49,294 nt of DNA from Rubidibacter lacunae KORDI 51-2 (GTDB taxonomy: Bacteria; Cyanobacteriota; Cyanobacteriia; Cyanobacteriales; Rubidibacteraceae). The position numbers and the translations under genes are program-made. The notes beneath the pieces were generated by a model that saw nothing but the letters and a program-made list of their open reading frames with translations, had not been told where the DNA came from and ran no database searches. This document shows positions 27,510 to 36,980 of the stretch, piece by piece (the first letter of the stretch is position 1; the number at the start of each line of letters is the position of its first letter). The DNA lies in contig NZ_ASSJ01000060.1 in the NCBI RefSeq assembly GCF_000473895.1, forward strand, positions 1-49,294, given 5' to 3'.

Positions 27510-27681
27510 GAGTCTTCAGGAATTCCTCCTCGCTGAGAGACGAGCAAGCGCTTGCGGATAGCTTCGCGCGCTCCAGCTCTCAATCCGGTGAAGCTATGGG
27601 AACGCCAACCAGAGAGAGAACCATGGATGTCGAGTCAGTTGATGCGACACATTGGGGCGATAATTACCGTTCAGTTTAGCC

Positions 27682-29943
27682 TCAGCCAACGGCAATGATT
27701 CGCGCCAGGAAGAACGCCCAAGTCGTGACGATTCCACCCAACAGGTAGTGAGCGACGCCGACTGCGCGTCCTTGGATGATGCTGAGCGCGCGCGGTTGAA
27801 TCGCAGGAGCGACCTTGAGCTTGTTGTGCGCCCAAACGATGGATTCGATCAGCTCCTGCCAGTAGCCGCGACCGCTAAACAGGAACATCAGGCTGAATGC
27901 CCAGACGAAGTGCGCTCCCAAGAACAACAGTCCGTAAGCCGACAGGGCCGACCCATAGGAGTTGATCACGTTAGCAGCTTGACCCCAGAGGAAGTCACGC
28001 AACCAGCCGTTAATGCAAATCGCGCTCGTGGCAAAGTTGCCACCGGTGATGTGCGAGACCGTTCCGTCCGGTGCTACCGTCCCCCAGACGTCCGACTGCA
28101 TCTTCCAGCTGAAGTGGAAAATCGCGATCGACAAGGAGTTGTACATCCAGAACAATCCAAGGAACACGTGGTCCCAACCAGACACTTGGCAGGTACCACC
28201 ACGACCCGGACCGTCACAGGGGAAGCGGAAACCCAACTCGGACTTGTCCGGAATCAGGCGCGAGTTGCGCGCGTAAAGCACGCCTTTGAGCAGAACCAGC
28301 ACCGTCACGTGAATTGTAAAGGCGTGGATGTGGTGGACCATGAAGTCCGCCGTGCCCAAGACAATCGGCATCATTGCCACTTTGCCGCCGACTGCAACCA
28401 CATCACCACCAAAGGCGACGCTAGCTGTAGCCGCAGCATGGGGAGCCGTGCTGCCCGGTGCGAGGGTATGCAGGTTTTGCAACCACTGCGCGAACACTGG
28501 CTGCAGTTGAATCCCCGTATCGGAGAACATGTCTTGCGGACGTCCCAACGCACGCATGGTGTCGTTGTGAACGTAAAGTCCGAAGCTGTGGAAGCCCAGG
28601 AAAATACACACCCAGTTCAAGTGCGAGATAATCGCGTCGCGCACGCGCAGGACGCGGTCGAGGGCGTTATCGACGTTTTTAGCCGGGTCGTAATCGCGCA
28701 CCAAGAAGATCGCACCATGAGCTGCAGCACCAACAATTAGGAAGCCGCCGATCCACATGTGGTGGGTGAACAGCGAAAGCTGAGTGGCATAGTCAGTAGC
28801 CATGTACGGATACGGCGGCATCGAGTACATGTGCTGGGCGACGATGATGGTCAGAGAGCCCAACATCGCCAAGTTGATGGCCAGCTGAGCGTGCCAGGAG
28901 GTGGTCAGAACCTCATACAATCCCTGGTGACCTTTGCCACCGAACAGCAGCGGATCGCCTTGGTGACCGTCCAAGAGTTCCTTAAGGCTGTGTCCGATGC
29001 CCCAGTTGGTGCGGTACATGTGTCCGGCAATGATGAAGAGCACCGCGATCGCCAAATGGTGGTGCGCGGTGTCCGTCAACCACAACCCGCCCGTTACGGG
29101 GTTCAAGCCGCCCTTGAAGGTCAAGAAATCGGCGTATGCTCCCCAGTTAAGAGCAAAGAAGGGTTTTAATCCTTGGGCAAAGCTGGGGTACAGCTCGGCC
29201 ATTAGATTTGTATTGAGAATGAACTCGTGCGGGAGTGGAATGTCCGCTGGAGACACGCCGCGATCGAGCAGCTCATTGATCGGTAAAGACACGTGGATCT
29301 GGTGACCGGCCCAGGCCAAAGAGCCGAGACCGAGCAATCCTGCCAAGTGGTGGTTGAGCATCGACTCCACATTCTGGAACCATTCCAGCTTGGGAGCGCG
29401 CTTGTGATAGTGAAACCACCCGGCAAAAAGCATCAACCCGGCCATCACCAGCGCGCCGATCGCGGTGGCATAAAGCTCGTAGGAGTGGACGAAGCCAGAT
29501 GCTCGCCATAGGTAGAAGAATCCAGAAGTGATCTGAATTCCGTGGAAGCCTCCGCCCACATCGGCGTTGAGGATTTCTTGACCGACGATCGGCCAGACCA
29601 CTTGAGCGCTCGGTTTGATGGCGGTGGGATCGGCAAGCCACGCTTCGTAGTTGGAGAAGCGCGCACCGTGGAAATACATGCCGCTCAGCCACAGAAAAAT
29701 GACTGCCAGGTGCCCGAAGTGCGCGCTGAAGATTTTGCGCGAAATTTCTTCGAGATTGCCCTGACTGTCGAAATCGTGAACGTCAGCATGTAGGTTCCAA
29801 ATCCAGGTTGTGGTTTTGGGACCTTTGGCCAGCGTGCGGTCGAAGTGACCCGGTTTAGCCCAGCGTTCGAATGAAGTAGGGACCGGATCCTCGTCAACCG
29901 TCACTTTGACCTTAGCCTCGCGATCTGGAGGGCTAATTGTCAT
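27682..29943 (-). CDS. psaA: Photosystem I P700 apoprotein A1
   Basis: A 753-residue photosystem I core protein starting [20 protein letters not shown]. It has eleven predicted helices and the Fx loop [20 protein letters not shown]. The lumenal loop ahead of helix IX carries an Ala/Gly-rich segment ([20 protein letters not shown]), a variable site in cyanobacterial PsaA. AGGAGATC sits about 8 bases ahead of the ATG. It is the first gene of psaA-psaB, and its long 417-bp upstream region, shared with the divergent lipoprotein gene, should carry the light-responsive promoters, though I cannot assign boxes with confidence. Confidence 0.99.
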   Translation of the reverse strand: MTISPPDREAKVKVTVDEDPVPTSFERWAKPGHFDRTLAKGPKTTTWIWNLHADVHDFDSQGNLEEISRKIFSAHFGHLAVIFLWLSGMYFHGARFSNYEAWLADPTAIKPSAQVVWPIVGQEILNADVGGGFHGIQITSGFFYLWRASGFVHSYELYATAIGALVMAGLMLFAGWFHYHKRAPKLEWFQNVESMLNHHLAGLLGLGSLAWAGHQIHVSLPINELLDRGVSPADIPLPHEFILNTNLMAELYPSFAQGLKPFFALNWGAYADFLTFKGGLNPVTGGLWLTDTAHHHLAIAVLFIIAGHMYRTNWGIGHSLKELLDGHQGDPLLFGGKGHQGLYEVLTTSWHAQLAINLAMLGSLTIIVAQHMYSMPPYPYMATDYATQLSLFTHHMWIGGFLIVGAAAHGAIFLVRDYDPAKNVDNALDRVLRVRDAIISHLNWVCIFLGFHSFGLYVHNDTMRALGRPQDMFSDTGIQLQPVFAQWLQNLHTLAPGSTAPHAAATASVAFGGDVVAVGGKVAMMPIVLGTADFMVHHIHAFTIHVTVLVLLKGVLYARNSRLIPDKSELGFRFPCDGPGRGGTCQVSGWDHVFLGLFWMYNSLSIAIFHFSWKMQSDVWGTVAPDGTVSHITGGNFATSAICINGWLRDFLWGQAANVINSYGSALSAYGLLFLGAHFVWAFSLMFLFSGRGYWQELIESIVWAHNKLKVAPAIQPRALSIIQGRAVGVAHYLLGGIVTTWAFFLARIIAVG

Positions 29944-30360
29944 AGGGGATCTCCTCTCTGAACAATGGAGACGCGACTATTTCGAAGAACGAAACAGCGT
30001 GAAAACAAGAACAGTAACGGATTTGGCGGAAATTAAATTCGCCATGCCGTGAGTGAGGCCGCGTGTAAATTGACTGTTCTGACGTGACATGGAACGTCTT
30101 ACCAGACGATCATAGAGGTTGCTCTGACAGCACCCGAGCGAGCGACACAATTTTTAAACTTGCCTCAAATCGCGACGGCACAAGCTTTGCACGCGACCGA
30201 GCGGATGCTTCTTGTGGTTGCAAAGTGTTGTCTTCGAAACAATCTGCAACAAAGTGGCTGATAAGTTACTGCGGCCGAATTGCTAAATGACTAGCGGTAT
30301 CTGTCAATACAGATCTGCCCATAGAATGGGAGGCGGTTGAGTCGCGAGTAGCGTCGATTT
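29944..30360. promoter_or_regulatory. 417-bp divergent upstream region of psaA and the lipoprotein gene
   Basis: No gene is found here. The length and position fit the long psaA leader and promoter region known in cyanobacteria. On the minus strand the part nearest psaA is A+T-rich and ends in GAGAGGAGATC before the psaA start. I could not place a convincing -10/-35 pair or an RpaB site. Confidence 0.45.
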
Positions 30361-31803
30361 ATGGCGAGTTGGTTGGCGAGCGATTGGAAGCGCGCGGCGA
30401 TCGTAGGATCGCTGCTAGTACTATTAGTTTTCGGTATAAATGGTTGCAGCGATCGCGTTGAGCCGGACAGAGCAGTTGATGGCGAACCGACTGCACCCAT
30501 TACGCGTTTGGTGGAAGTCGCACCGCCGCCGGTCATCCGCGAGTTGCGCCAGCGTTTGGATGCATTCCGACCGCAAGTGACCGTACTCAGTCCGGAGGAC
30601 GGAGCCGTTTTAACCGACACAACAGCGCGCGTGCGGGTACGAGTGCGGGACTTGCCTATATTTAAGGACGAGCAGTTGGGGCTGGGGCCGCACTTACACG
30701 TCATACTCGACAACGAACCCTATCGAGCGGTTTACACCGACGACGAACCACTGGTGTTTGAGAATCTGGCACCGGGAACTCATACGGTGCGGATTTTTGC
30801 ATCGCGACCGTGGCATGAAAGTTTTAAAAACGAGGGTGCTTACGCCCAGGTAACCTTCCACGTTCTAACGCCAACAGCTGGAAACAACCCCGATCCGGGT
30901 CTGCCGTTGTTAACCTACAGCCGCCCGCGCGGGAGCTACGGTGCCGAGCCGATTATGCTCGATTTCTTTCTGACCAATGCACCGATTCGCTTGGGCGTTC
31001 GCGAAGCAAATGCTCTTGGCAGCGATGACTGGCGGGTACGCGTGACAGTTAACGGCCAAAGTTTTTTGATGGACACGTGGATGCCGGTGTACCTCGAAGG
31101 GTTTGAGGTCGGGCGCAACTGGGTGAAGTTGGAGTATCTGGACGCGGAAGCCAATCCGGTCGGAAATGCCTTTAACACGACGGCACGGATCTTGGAGTTC
31201 CAACCGGAGGGACAGGATACGCTGGCGAAGCTCGTGCGCGGAGAGCTGAGCCTCGAAGAATCCCTGGGCATTGTCGACCCGAACTACCACTTGCCGGCGG
31301 CATCGGAGGAGATTGGCGTGCCAGAAGGTCTGGATGTTGAAGGGGATGAAGAGCCCGAGGCGATCGCGCCGCCGACATCGGATTCTGATGTGAGCGCGGG
31401 ACCGGATGCCTCCGAGGTCGAGGAGTCCGGAGCTGCGGCAGTTGAAGATTCGGCAGCAATTACTCCACCAGATACCGAAGTGCCTGAGGCCCCTGAGGAG
31501 ATCGCATCGCCACAGTCGGAAGCAGCTGACACGCTTGATGTTGGCGAACCCGAAGCAGTAGAGGCGATCGCGCCGCAGCAGTCAGAAGTACCCGAGCCAG
31601 AAGTCGAAGTAACCCCAGAGCCCGAGGCAAATGAGGCGATCGCGCCACCGGACCCCGCCACAGTCCCCTTACAGGAGGTCGATGCAACAGGGCCCGAGGA
31701 AATCGAAGCAATCGCTCCCGACGCCGAGGGAGATACTGATGTCGATGCCGACATCGATGCCGAAGCCGATAGCGAACCGACTGGGGTTAGCCTTGGTGAT
31801 TAG
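30361..31803 (+). CDS. Conserved cyanobacterial lipoprotein with acidic repeat tail
   Basis: A 480-residue protein. The signal peptide runs through GSLLVLLVFGINGC; INGC is an acceptable lipobox with Cys29 as the lipid site. Residues 60-300 form a conserved beta-rich region (QVTVLSPEDGAVLTDTTARV, LGPHLHVILDNEPYRAVY, ENLAPGTHTVRIFASRPWHE) resembling Ig-like or DUF4399-type domains of envelope proteins. The C-terminal 160 residues are acidic low-complexity sequence in which EAIAPP-like peptides recur, three of them encoded by GCGATCGC palindromes. The function is unknown; it should be anchored in the periplasm. It is divergent from psaA. Confidence 0.8.
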   Translation: MASWLASDWKRAAIVGSLLVLLVFGINGCSDRVEPDRAVDGEPTAPITRLVEVAPPPVIRELRQRLDAFRPQVTVLSPEDGAVLTDTTARVRVRVRDLPIFKDEQLGLGPHLHVILDNEPYRAVYTDDEPLVFENLAPGTHTVRIFASRPWHESFKNEGAYAQVTFHVLTPTAGNNPDPGLPLLTYSRPRGSYGAEPIMLDFFLTNAPIRLGVREANALGSDDWRVRVTVNGQSFLMDTWMPVYLEGFEVGRNWVKLEYLDAEANPVGNAFNTTARILEFQPEGQDTLAKLVRGELSLEESLGIVDPNYHLPAASEEIGVPEGLDVEGDEEPEAIAPPTSDSDVSAGPDASEVEESGAAAVEDSAAITPPDTEVPEAPEEIASPQSEAADTLDVGEPEAVEAIAPQQSEVPEPEVEVTPEPEANEAIAPPDPATVPLQEVDATGPEEIEAIAPDAEGDTDVDADIDAEADSEPTGVSLGD

Positions 31804-32161
31804 TACATCTGTTTTTCTGTCGTTCAGACGCATTGGATGCGGTCTGACCGTCTGGCCGCTGATAGATTTAAAGCGGTTGCGACGGTAGTGAACGGCTGAC
31901 GATTGCCAGGCATTGCGGGCGATACGCGTCAACCATCGCGATCGTCAGATATCGACTGTACTGGGGGTATCTTCGAGCCGAGAGCCGCTTGCTAGCAGCA
32001 GTTGCATGGTGCGGCAAGCTGACACAATACACTTGTCTGGCACAATACACTTGTATTTTCGAGAGGCAGGCGGATGCTCCAGGTATGAGTCTCGACCTAT
32101 GTCAAACACTGTTCCAACTGCCTGCCGACGGTTGCAATCGCTCTACAGGCGTCAATCAATC
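31804..32161. promoter_or_regulatory. Upstream region of the IMPase gene with a 14-bp direct repeat
   Basis: This 358-bp gap has no convincing gene. CACAATACACTTGT occurs twice in the same orientation, at 32023-32036 and 32041-32054, with an 18-bp period. Each copy contains an imperfect palindrome (ACAA...TTGT), so they could be paired operator half-sites for the downstream gene, or a small duplication. Confidence 0.45.
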
Positions 32162-32986
32162 ATGAGCACCAGTCCCGACTGGACCCGTTTTGAGGCATTC
32201 GCGCGCGCGCTGACCGCTCGCGTGGGCGAGCGTTTGTTGGCGTTCGGCGATGCTGCCGTCGAGCAAAAAGCCGACGGTTCGTTAGTGACGGAAGCCGATT
32301 TGTGGGCAGATGGCGAAATCCGCGCGGCGATCGCGGCAGAGTTTCCCGAGCACGGCGTCATTACTGAAGAAACCGAGCATTTGTTTTCGGGGACCGAGTG
32401 GTGTTGGGTGGTCGATCCGATCGACGGTACGACAAACTTCACGCGAGGGATTCCGATCTGGGGGACATCGATGGGCTTGCTGTATTGCGGGACGCCAGTA
32501 TTTGGCCTCGTGCATTTCCCCCCCTTACAGCAGACGTTCCACGGCATTTGGATCGGCGATTCGGGATTGGACGGTCAGAGTGGGGCATTTTTGAACGGGA
32601 AACCGATTCGGACGAGCCCGGACGAGCCAAGCTCCAACCATCTATTTAATGCGTGTACCCGGAGCACGTCGGTGTTGCAACCGTCGCTGCCGTGCAAGTC
32701 GCGCGTGGTTGGCGTTTGTACCTATAGTTTTCTGTTAGTCGCGACCGGAGCGGTTTTGGCGGCAGTCGAGGCGATTCCTAAGGTTTGGGACATCGCAGCG
32801 ACGTGGGCGATCCTGCAAGCTGCTGGCGGAACGTTCGAGCAACTCGGTTCCGAGCCAGTCTTTCCGTTGCAGACAGGACGCGATTACGGCAGCCAAGCGC
32901 TTCCGAGTTTGGTGGCCAGTCGGCCGGCGGTTGCCACAGTATTTGCGCCGCTTGTCGAGTCGGTTTGGAAAAATTCACGGTTCTAA
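32162..32986 (+). CDS. Inositol monophosphatase family protein
   Basis: A 274-residue Mg-dependent phosphatase of the IMPase superfamily. Metal-binding motifs are clear: Glu-rich VITEETEHLF, WVVDPIDGTTNFTRGIPIWG and the C-terminal VWDIAATWAILQAAGGTFE. Family members act on inositol phosphates, histidinol phosphate or fructose bisphosphate; this sequence alone does not decide. The ATG at 32162 (MSTSPDWTRFEAF) is chosen since family similarity begins there; the open frame extends back to 31913 through the repeat-bearing promoter region. Confidence 0.9.
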   Translation: MSTSPDWTRFEAFARALTARVGERLLAFGDAAVEQKADGSLVTEADLWADGEIRAAIAAEFPEHGVITEETEHLFSGTEWCWVVDPIDGTTNFTRGIPIWGTSMGLLYCGTPVFGLVHFPPLQQTFHGIWIGDSGLDGQSGAFLNGKPIRTSPDEPSSNHLFNACTRSTSVLQPSLPCKSRVVGVCTYSFLLVATGAVLAAVEAIPKVWDIAATWAILQAAGGTFEQLGSEPVFPLQTGRDYGSQALPSLVASRPAVATVFAPLVESVWKNSRF

Positions 32987-33262
32987 ATAGCATTGTCGGT
33001 CTACCGTCTGGTGTCTAGGGCGATCCAACTGCGTGCTGAAATCTTCCAGTGCAAGTGCTGAGTTGCGAAGCTATTGCCCAGCAGACCGCAGTTCAATGCC
33101 AACGCATTGCTCCTATACTGGGGGTCGGCGGGCCCCTCATGTATGGGGATTCCGAGGGAGTGGCACGCGACCCGGGCGATCTGCTAGCTAGCGGGCAGTT
33201 TCAGGCGAGATCGGTTTTTGTAGAGAGCGCGCCCGCAGTCGAACGGACAGGAAGGACTATCA

Positions 33263-34018
33263 ATGACCGGTGTTGTCGATAAGCCCAAACTGGATCTGAC
33301 CGCCGTTAACGAGCGGTTAGTCGATTTAGATGCTGAGCGTGTCGTGCAGTGGGCATCCGAGACCTTCGGGAACGGCTTGGTGTTGAGCACGAGTTTCGGC
33401 ATTCAATCCGCAGTGATGCTACACCTAGTCACCCGCGAGCTCCCGAACATCCCGGTCATCTGGATCGACACCGGTTATCTACCACCAGAAACCTATCGCT
33501 ACGCCGATGAGTTGAGCGAGTGTCTCCAACTCAACCTACACGTATACCAATCACCGATCAGTCCCGCCCGCATGGAGGCAATCTATGGAAAGCTGTGGGA
33601 GCGCGGCACGGTAGACGCGCTGAACCAGTACGATCGCATCCGCAAAGTCGAACCGATGCAACAAGCATTAACCGATTTGGGTACAACGGCTTGGCTGGCT
33701 GGATTGCGCCGCCAACAAACCGAAAGTCGACAAGCTTTGGGACGGGTCAATTTACAAGACGGTCGCTACAAGATTTATCCAATCGTCAACTGGTCGTCGA
33801 AGGATGTTTACTACTACATCCAAAACAACGACCTGCCGCAGCATCCCCTGTTCGAAGCGGGGTACTCGACCGTTGGCGACTGGCACTCCAGCCGGCCGCT
33901 CGGAGCTGACGATACTCACGAGCGCGATACTCGCTTTCAAGGTCTCAAGCAAGAATGCGGATTACATCTGCCGCAGTCGCCGGGTGAAGCCGAGAGCCTG
34001 AATTCTAGTCTCCTCTAG
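33263..34018 (+). CDS. cysH: Phosphoadenylyl-sulfate (PAPS) reductase
   Basis: A 251-residue enzyme reducing PAPS to sulfite in assimilatory sulfate reduction with thioredoxin as donor. Motifs: [16 protein letters not shown] (PP-loop type), [33 protein letters not shown] and the catalytic cysteine in QECGLHLPQ near the C-terminus. The two Cys-Cys pairs that bind the 4Fe-4S cluster in APS reductases are absent, so PAPS is the expected substrate. The ATG at 33263 is preceded by GGAAGGAC. No other sulfur genes adjoin it; the 276-bp upstream gap shows no further gene. Confidence 0.95.
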   Translation: MTGVVDKPKLDLTAVNERLVDLDAERVVQWASETFGNGLVLSTSFGIQSAVMLHLVTRELPNIPVIWIDTGYLPPETYRYADELSECLQLNLHVYQSPISPARMEAIYGKLWERGTVDALNQYDRIRKVEPMQQALTDLGTTAWLAGLRRQQTESRQALGRVNLQDGRYKIYPIVNWSSKDVYYYIQNNDLPQHPLFEAGYSTVGDWHSSRPLGADDTHERDTRFQGLKQECGLHLPQSPGEAESLNSSLL

Positions 34019-34094
34019 CCACCTCGGGAGTCCAACAGTTAACCGATCTGCTGCCGGATCTGCAAGCGAGTTGCGGATCTTGACTTATCGCGAG

Positions 34095-34961
34095 TTAAGC
34101 AAAGCGGCGGCGCAGCAGCGGCTGCACCAGCACCACCACGAGCGTATCGAAGCCTACCAAAACCAGCATTGCGGTACCAAATGACAACGACCCCCATGCG
34201 GTTTGCATTGCGGAGCTGCCGAGCGTCCAATCGGCGTGGGTGTAGATGTAGCGAATCGGCTCGATCGCGTAGGTTAGCGGGTTCAGTGACGCGACGATCT
34301 GCAGCCAGTCAGCCATGAAGTCCAGCGGTGCCAGGGCAGTGCTAGCAAATAGCAGCGGTAGGTTCGTCACGAAAATCACGGCAATGAGCTCGACGTGACC
34401 GGGCAGGGCAAATGCCAGCCCCAAGCTCAAGGCAGTGACCCCGAAGACGATCGCAAAGACAATTGCGGCGATCGCCCCCAAGCCGCCGATACCCGGCAAT
34501 CCTGCCCCGAGCAGAGCGCTCGCCACCACGATTGTGGCGGTTTGAATCAGTGCCAGGCTGATGATGTAAATCGTCGAGGCCGCAACGATCGAAAAGCGCG
34601 ACGATAGCGGTGCGACGAGCAGGCGGTTGAGAAAACCAAACTCGCGATCGAACATCACGGGTAAGCCGGCATTGAGCGCACCAGAAAATGCGGTAAACAC
34701 GATCACGCCAGGGGCAAGAAACTTACCGTAGCTGATACCGCCGCCAAGCAAGCCCTCGGGTGCTTTGTAAAAAAGCGCGCCGAACAAGACCAACCACATC
34801 AGCGGTTGGATGACGCCGGCTGCCAGCGACGACGGACGACGCCGCAGCTGAATAAACAAACGTGTTGTCAGTGCGAGCGTTTCCTGAACGAACTCGCCGA
34901 TAAAGCGATCGTTGGCGCGATCGTTAGGCGAGACAGTCGGTTGTGTGATGCTCTGGCTCAT
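34095..34961 (-). CDS. ABC-2 type transporter permease
   Basis: A 288-residue membrane protein with six hydrophobic segments and the ABC-2 signature around FGFLNRLLVAPLSSRFSIVA, followed by LASLNPLTYAIEPIRY-like sequence (ASLNPLTYAIEPIRYIYTHA). It is the membrane half of a DrrAB-like exporter with the ATPase encoded 183 bp upstream on the same strand. The substrate is unknown; relatives export polyketides, glycolipids or antibiotics. Confidence 0.92.
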   Translation of the reverse strand: MSQSITQPTVSPNDRANDRFIGEFVQETLALTTRLFIQLRRRPSSLAAGVIQPLMWLVLFGALFYKAPEGLLGGGISYGKFLAPGVIVFTAFSGALNAGLPVMFDREFGFLNRLLVAPLSSRFSIVAASTIYIISLALIQTATIVVASALLGAGLPGIGGLGAIAAIVFAIVFGVTALSLGLAFALPGHVELIAVIFVTNLPLLFASTALAPLDFMADWLQIVASLNPLTYAIEPIRYIYTHADWTLGSSAMQTAWGSLSFGTAMLVLVGFDTLVVVLVQPLLRRRFA

Positions 34962-35144
34962 AGCGAATCGGTCCTTGCGTTGCGTGAGTTCTCGTTACGT
35001 CTAGTCGGCTTGCCAGCGGCGGGTTGGGTCGTCTGCGATCGCCGCAAGTGCCATTTGGTTTGGAGGGTCGGTTGAGCGACTAGTAGCACCGAAGGCGTGA
35101 ATGCAGACGTCGGTTTGGCGGCACGACCCGTACGGACTGCGTGC

Positions 35145-36170
35145 TTAACTACCGCGCATAGCTTGCTTCTTTTCGGCTTTGAGGTCGCGCATCCCGGCAG
35201 CAGCCAGTTCGGCATCGGTAAGCGTGCGTCCCGTAGCGGCGAGATAAACGTCGTCTAGGCTCGGCCGCGATTGGGAAATCCCGAAAAGCGGTAGGTTGGC
35301 GTCCTGCAGGGCGCGTTCGATCGCGCTCAGGGAATTTCCATTGCTGTCGACCACGAGATTGAGCGAATTGCCCTGCGCGGTATTGACGATCGCCTGACGC
35401 ACGAACGGCAGTTCGGTCAGGACGAACTTGGCTTTTTCGGCTTCTTCGTTAGTGGCAAACTCTCTTACCCGAAGCGTGACGCGATCGCCGCCGAGCCGAT
35501 CTTTGAGGTCTTCCGGTCGTCCCGCGGCCACAACGGTACCGCGATCGATAATCGCTACGCGATCGGCCAAGGAGTCGATCTCCTCGAGGTAATGGCTGGC
35601 GATCAGGACTGTCGTGCCGCTGGCACGCAATTGCTGCAGGAACTTCCACACTGCCAGGCGACTGTCGATGTCGAGACCGACTGTCGGCTCGTCGAGGACC
35701 AGGACCTTCGGTTGGTGGAGCAATCCTGCAGCGAGATCCAAGCGCTTGCGCAATCCACCCGAATAAGTCCCGGTTTTGCGATCGGCGTATTCGGCGAGTT
35801 CCAAGAGCTCGAGCAGTTCGTCGATGCGAGTTTTACTCTGTGACTTCGGCAAGTGGTATAGTGCTGCCTGCAGTTGCAGGAGCTCGCGACCGGTCAGAAC
35901 TTTATCGAGTGCCACCTCCTGAGCCACGTACCCGAGACGGCGACGAGCAGCACGCGGGTTGTCGATCGCCGAAACGCCACAAACCTCCACCCTGCCGGCG
36001 TCCGGCTTGGCGAGCGTGCACACACACCGGATCGTCGTCGTTTTACCGGCACCATTGGGACCGAGCAGTCCGAATATCTCGCCTGAATCGATCTCAAAAG
36101 TTACGTCTTTAATAGCCTCGACAGTTCCGTAGTGTTTCTGAAGCTTTTCGATAGCGACGGCAACAGACAT
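35145..36170 (-). CDS. ABC transporter ATP-binding protein, DrrA-like
   Basis: A 341-residue ATPase with Walker A GLLGPNGAGKTTTIRCV, the Q-loop region GYVAQEVALDK, signature YSGGLRKRLDLAAGL, Walker B KVLVLDEPTVGLD and the switch His in LIASHYLEEIDSL. The C-terminal 90 residues form the DrrA-type extension ending in LDDVYLAATGRTLTD. It should power export through the permease encoded downstream. The 183-bp space between the two genes is open in several frames but shows no gene. Confidence 0.94.
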   Translation of the reverse strand: MSVAVAIEKLQKHYGTVEAIKDVTFEIDSGEIFGLLGPNGAGKTTTIRCVCTLAKPDAGRVEVCGVSAIDNPRAARRRLGYVAQEVALDKVLTGRELLQLQAALYHLPKSQSKTRIDELLELLELAEYADRKTGTYSGGLRKRLDLAAGLLHQPKVLVLDEPTVGLDIDSRLAVWKFLQQLRASGTTVLIASHYLEEIDSLADRVAIIDRGTVVAAGRPEDLKDRLGGDRVTLRVREFATNEEAEKAKFVLTELPFVRQAIVNTAQGNSLNLVVDSNGNSLSAIERALQDANLPLFGISQSRPSLDDVYLAATGRTLTDAELAAAGMRDLKAEKKQAMRGS

Positions 36171-36581
36171 AGACCTCGTACGATTTCAGCTTTGTCAAGC
36201 TCCGGCTAACAAAAGTTAAGCCTATTTAGCTTTATTGTAAGTGTCTGCCCTAAAGGCGGTAGGTTCTATGGAATGCAAGGCTTCGAAAGTCTTGCTTAGA
36301 AGACCTTTCCAAGTTCATCAGACAAATCTCATGCTCATTAAGCCCCGACTCATGGGACGAGTGAGGCTTGTTCTCGACCGAGCAGCCGAATGCAGCCCAA
36401 GTTCGGTCTTCGAGAAATCCGGCCCCCTCACAAAAGTGGTTTCAGCGTTCGGTTCCGTTTAACCCGCATCTTAAGGGGTGGCGTATCTACAGGCACGGTT
36501 AAAATTTTGCCAAGCGCGCGAACTTTCCCGACAGCGGGCGACTCCACTGCCGGCGACCCGAGCTTGTTAGGGAGTTGGCAA
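36171..36581. other. Non-coding gap of about 410 bp
   Basis: Between the ABC ATPase start and the end of the small conserved gene I see no protein with family features, RNA gene or strong hairpin. The A+T-rich part next to 36171-36240 probably holds the promoter of the ABC operon. Confidence 0.4.
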
Positions 36582-36935
36582 TTATTGAGGCAAGTCATTC
36601 CGGCAATCGCCAACCTGCAGGCGACAGACGCGATCGATGAAAGGGTGCAAGTTCGGGGGCGCGATCGCTTGCTTGCCAGCTGTCGGTACGTGTAGCTGCG
36701 CCAGCAGTGGAATTGCCTCGGTATCCAAACAAGCCGCGAACCAGTCTGCCGGCAAAATCAAGTCCGACGCCGCGCGCGCGTCTTGCACCGAGGTGACAGT
36801 GCCGTCCGCCGCGATCGCCGCCAGCAGCAGCGGCCGCACCCACAGCGTCCCGCGCGCCGGAATTGCCCGAACGACCTCTCCATACAACCGCGCGTCGGCA
36901 TGGGCGAGCGCGACAATTCGATGGGGTTGAAACAT
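36582..36935 (-). CDS. Small conserved cyanobacterial protein of unknown function
   Basis: A 117-residue soluble protein starting MFQPHRIVALAHADARLYGE. The pattern (RIV.L.H...RLY.EV, then WVRPLLLA, then LILPADWFAACLDTEAIPLL) matches a short hypothetical protein I recall from other cyanobacteria; no function is known. The ATG at 36933-36935 is chosen over an upstream TTG. It lies 45 bp after the RNase II/R stop codon and is probably the last gene of the rpmG-rpsR-RNase run. Confidence 0.7.
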   Translation of the reverse strand: MFQPHRIVALAHADARLYGEVVRAIPARGTLWVRPLLLAAIAADGTVTSVQDARAASDLILPADWFAACLDTEAIPLLAQLHVPTAGKQAIAPPNLHPFIDRVCRLQVGDCRNDLPQ

Positions 36936-36980
36936 GGCAAGCACCAAATCGAAAATCGGATGGCGGCGGCTAAGGGCGTG

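Noticed and set aside
26502-27536. A 344-codon plus-strand frame
   Set aside because: It is the exact antisense of psaB; long antisense frames are expected opposite G+C-rich conserved genes.
27748-28740. A 330-codon plus-strand frame
   Set aside because: Antisense to psaA, with no domain and no ribosome-binding site.
31913-32161. N-terminal extension of the IMPase-family protein
   Set aside because: It would translate the direct-repeat promoter region and matches no family member; the ATG at 32162 gives the usual length.
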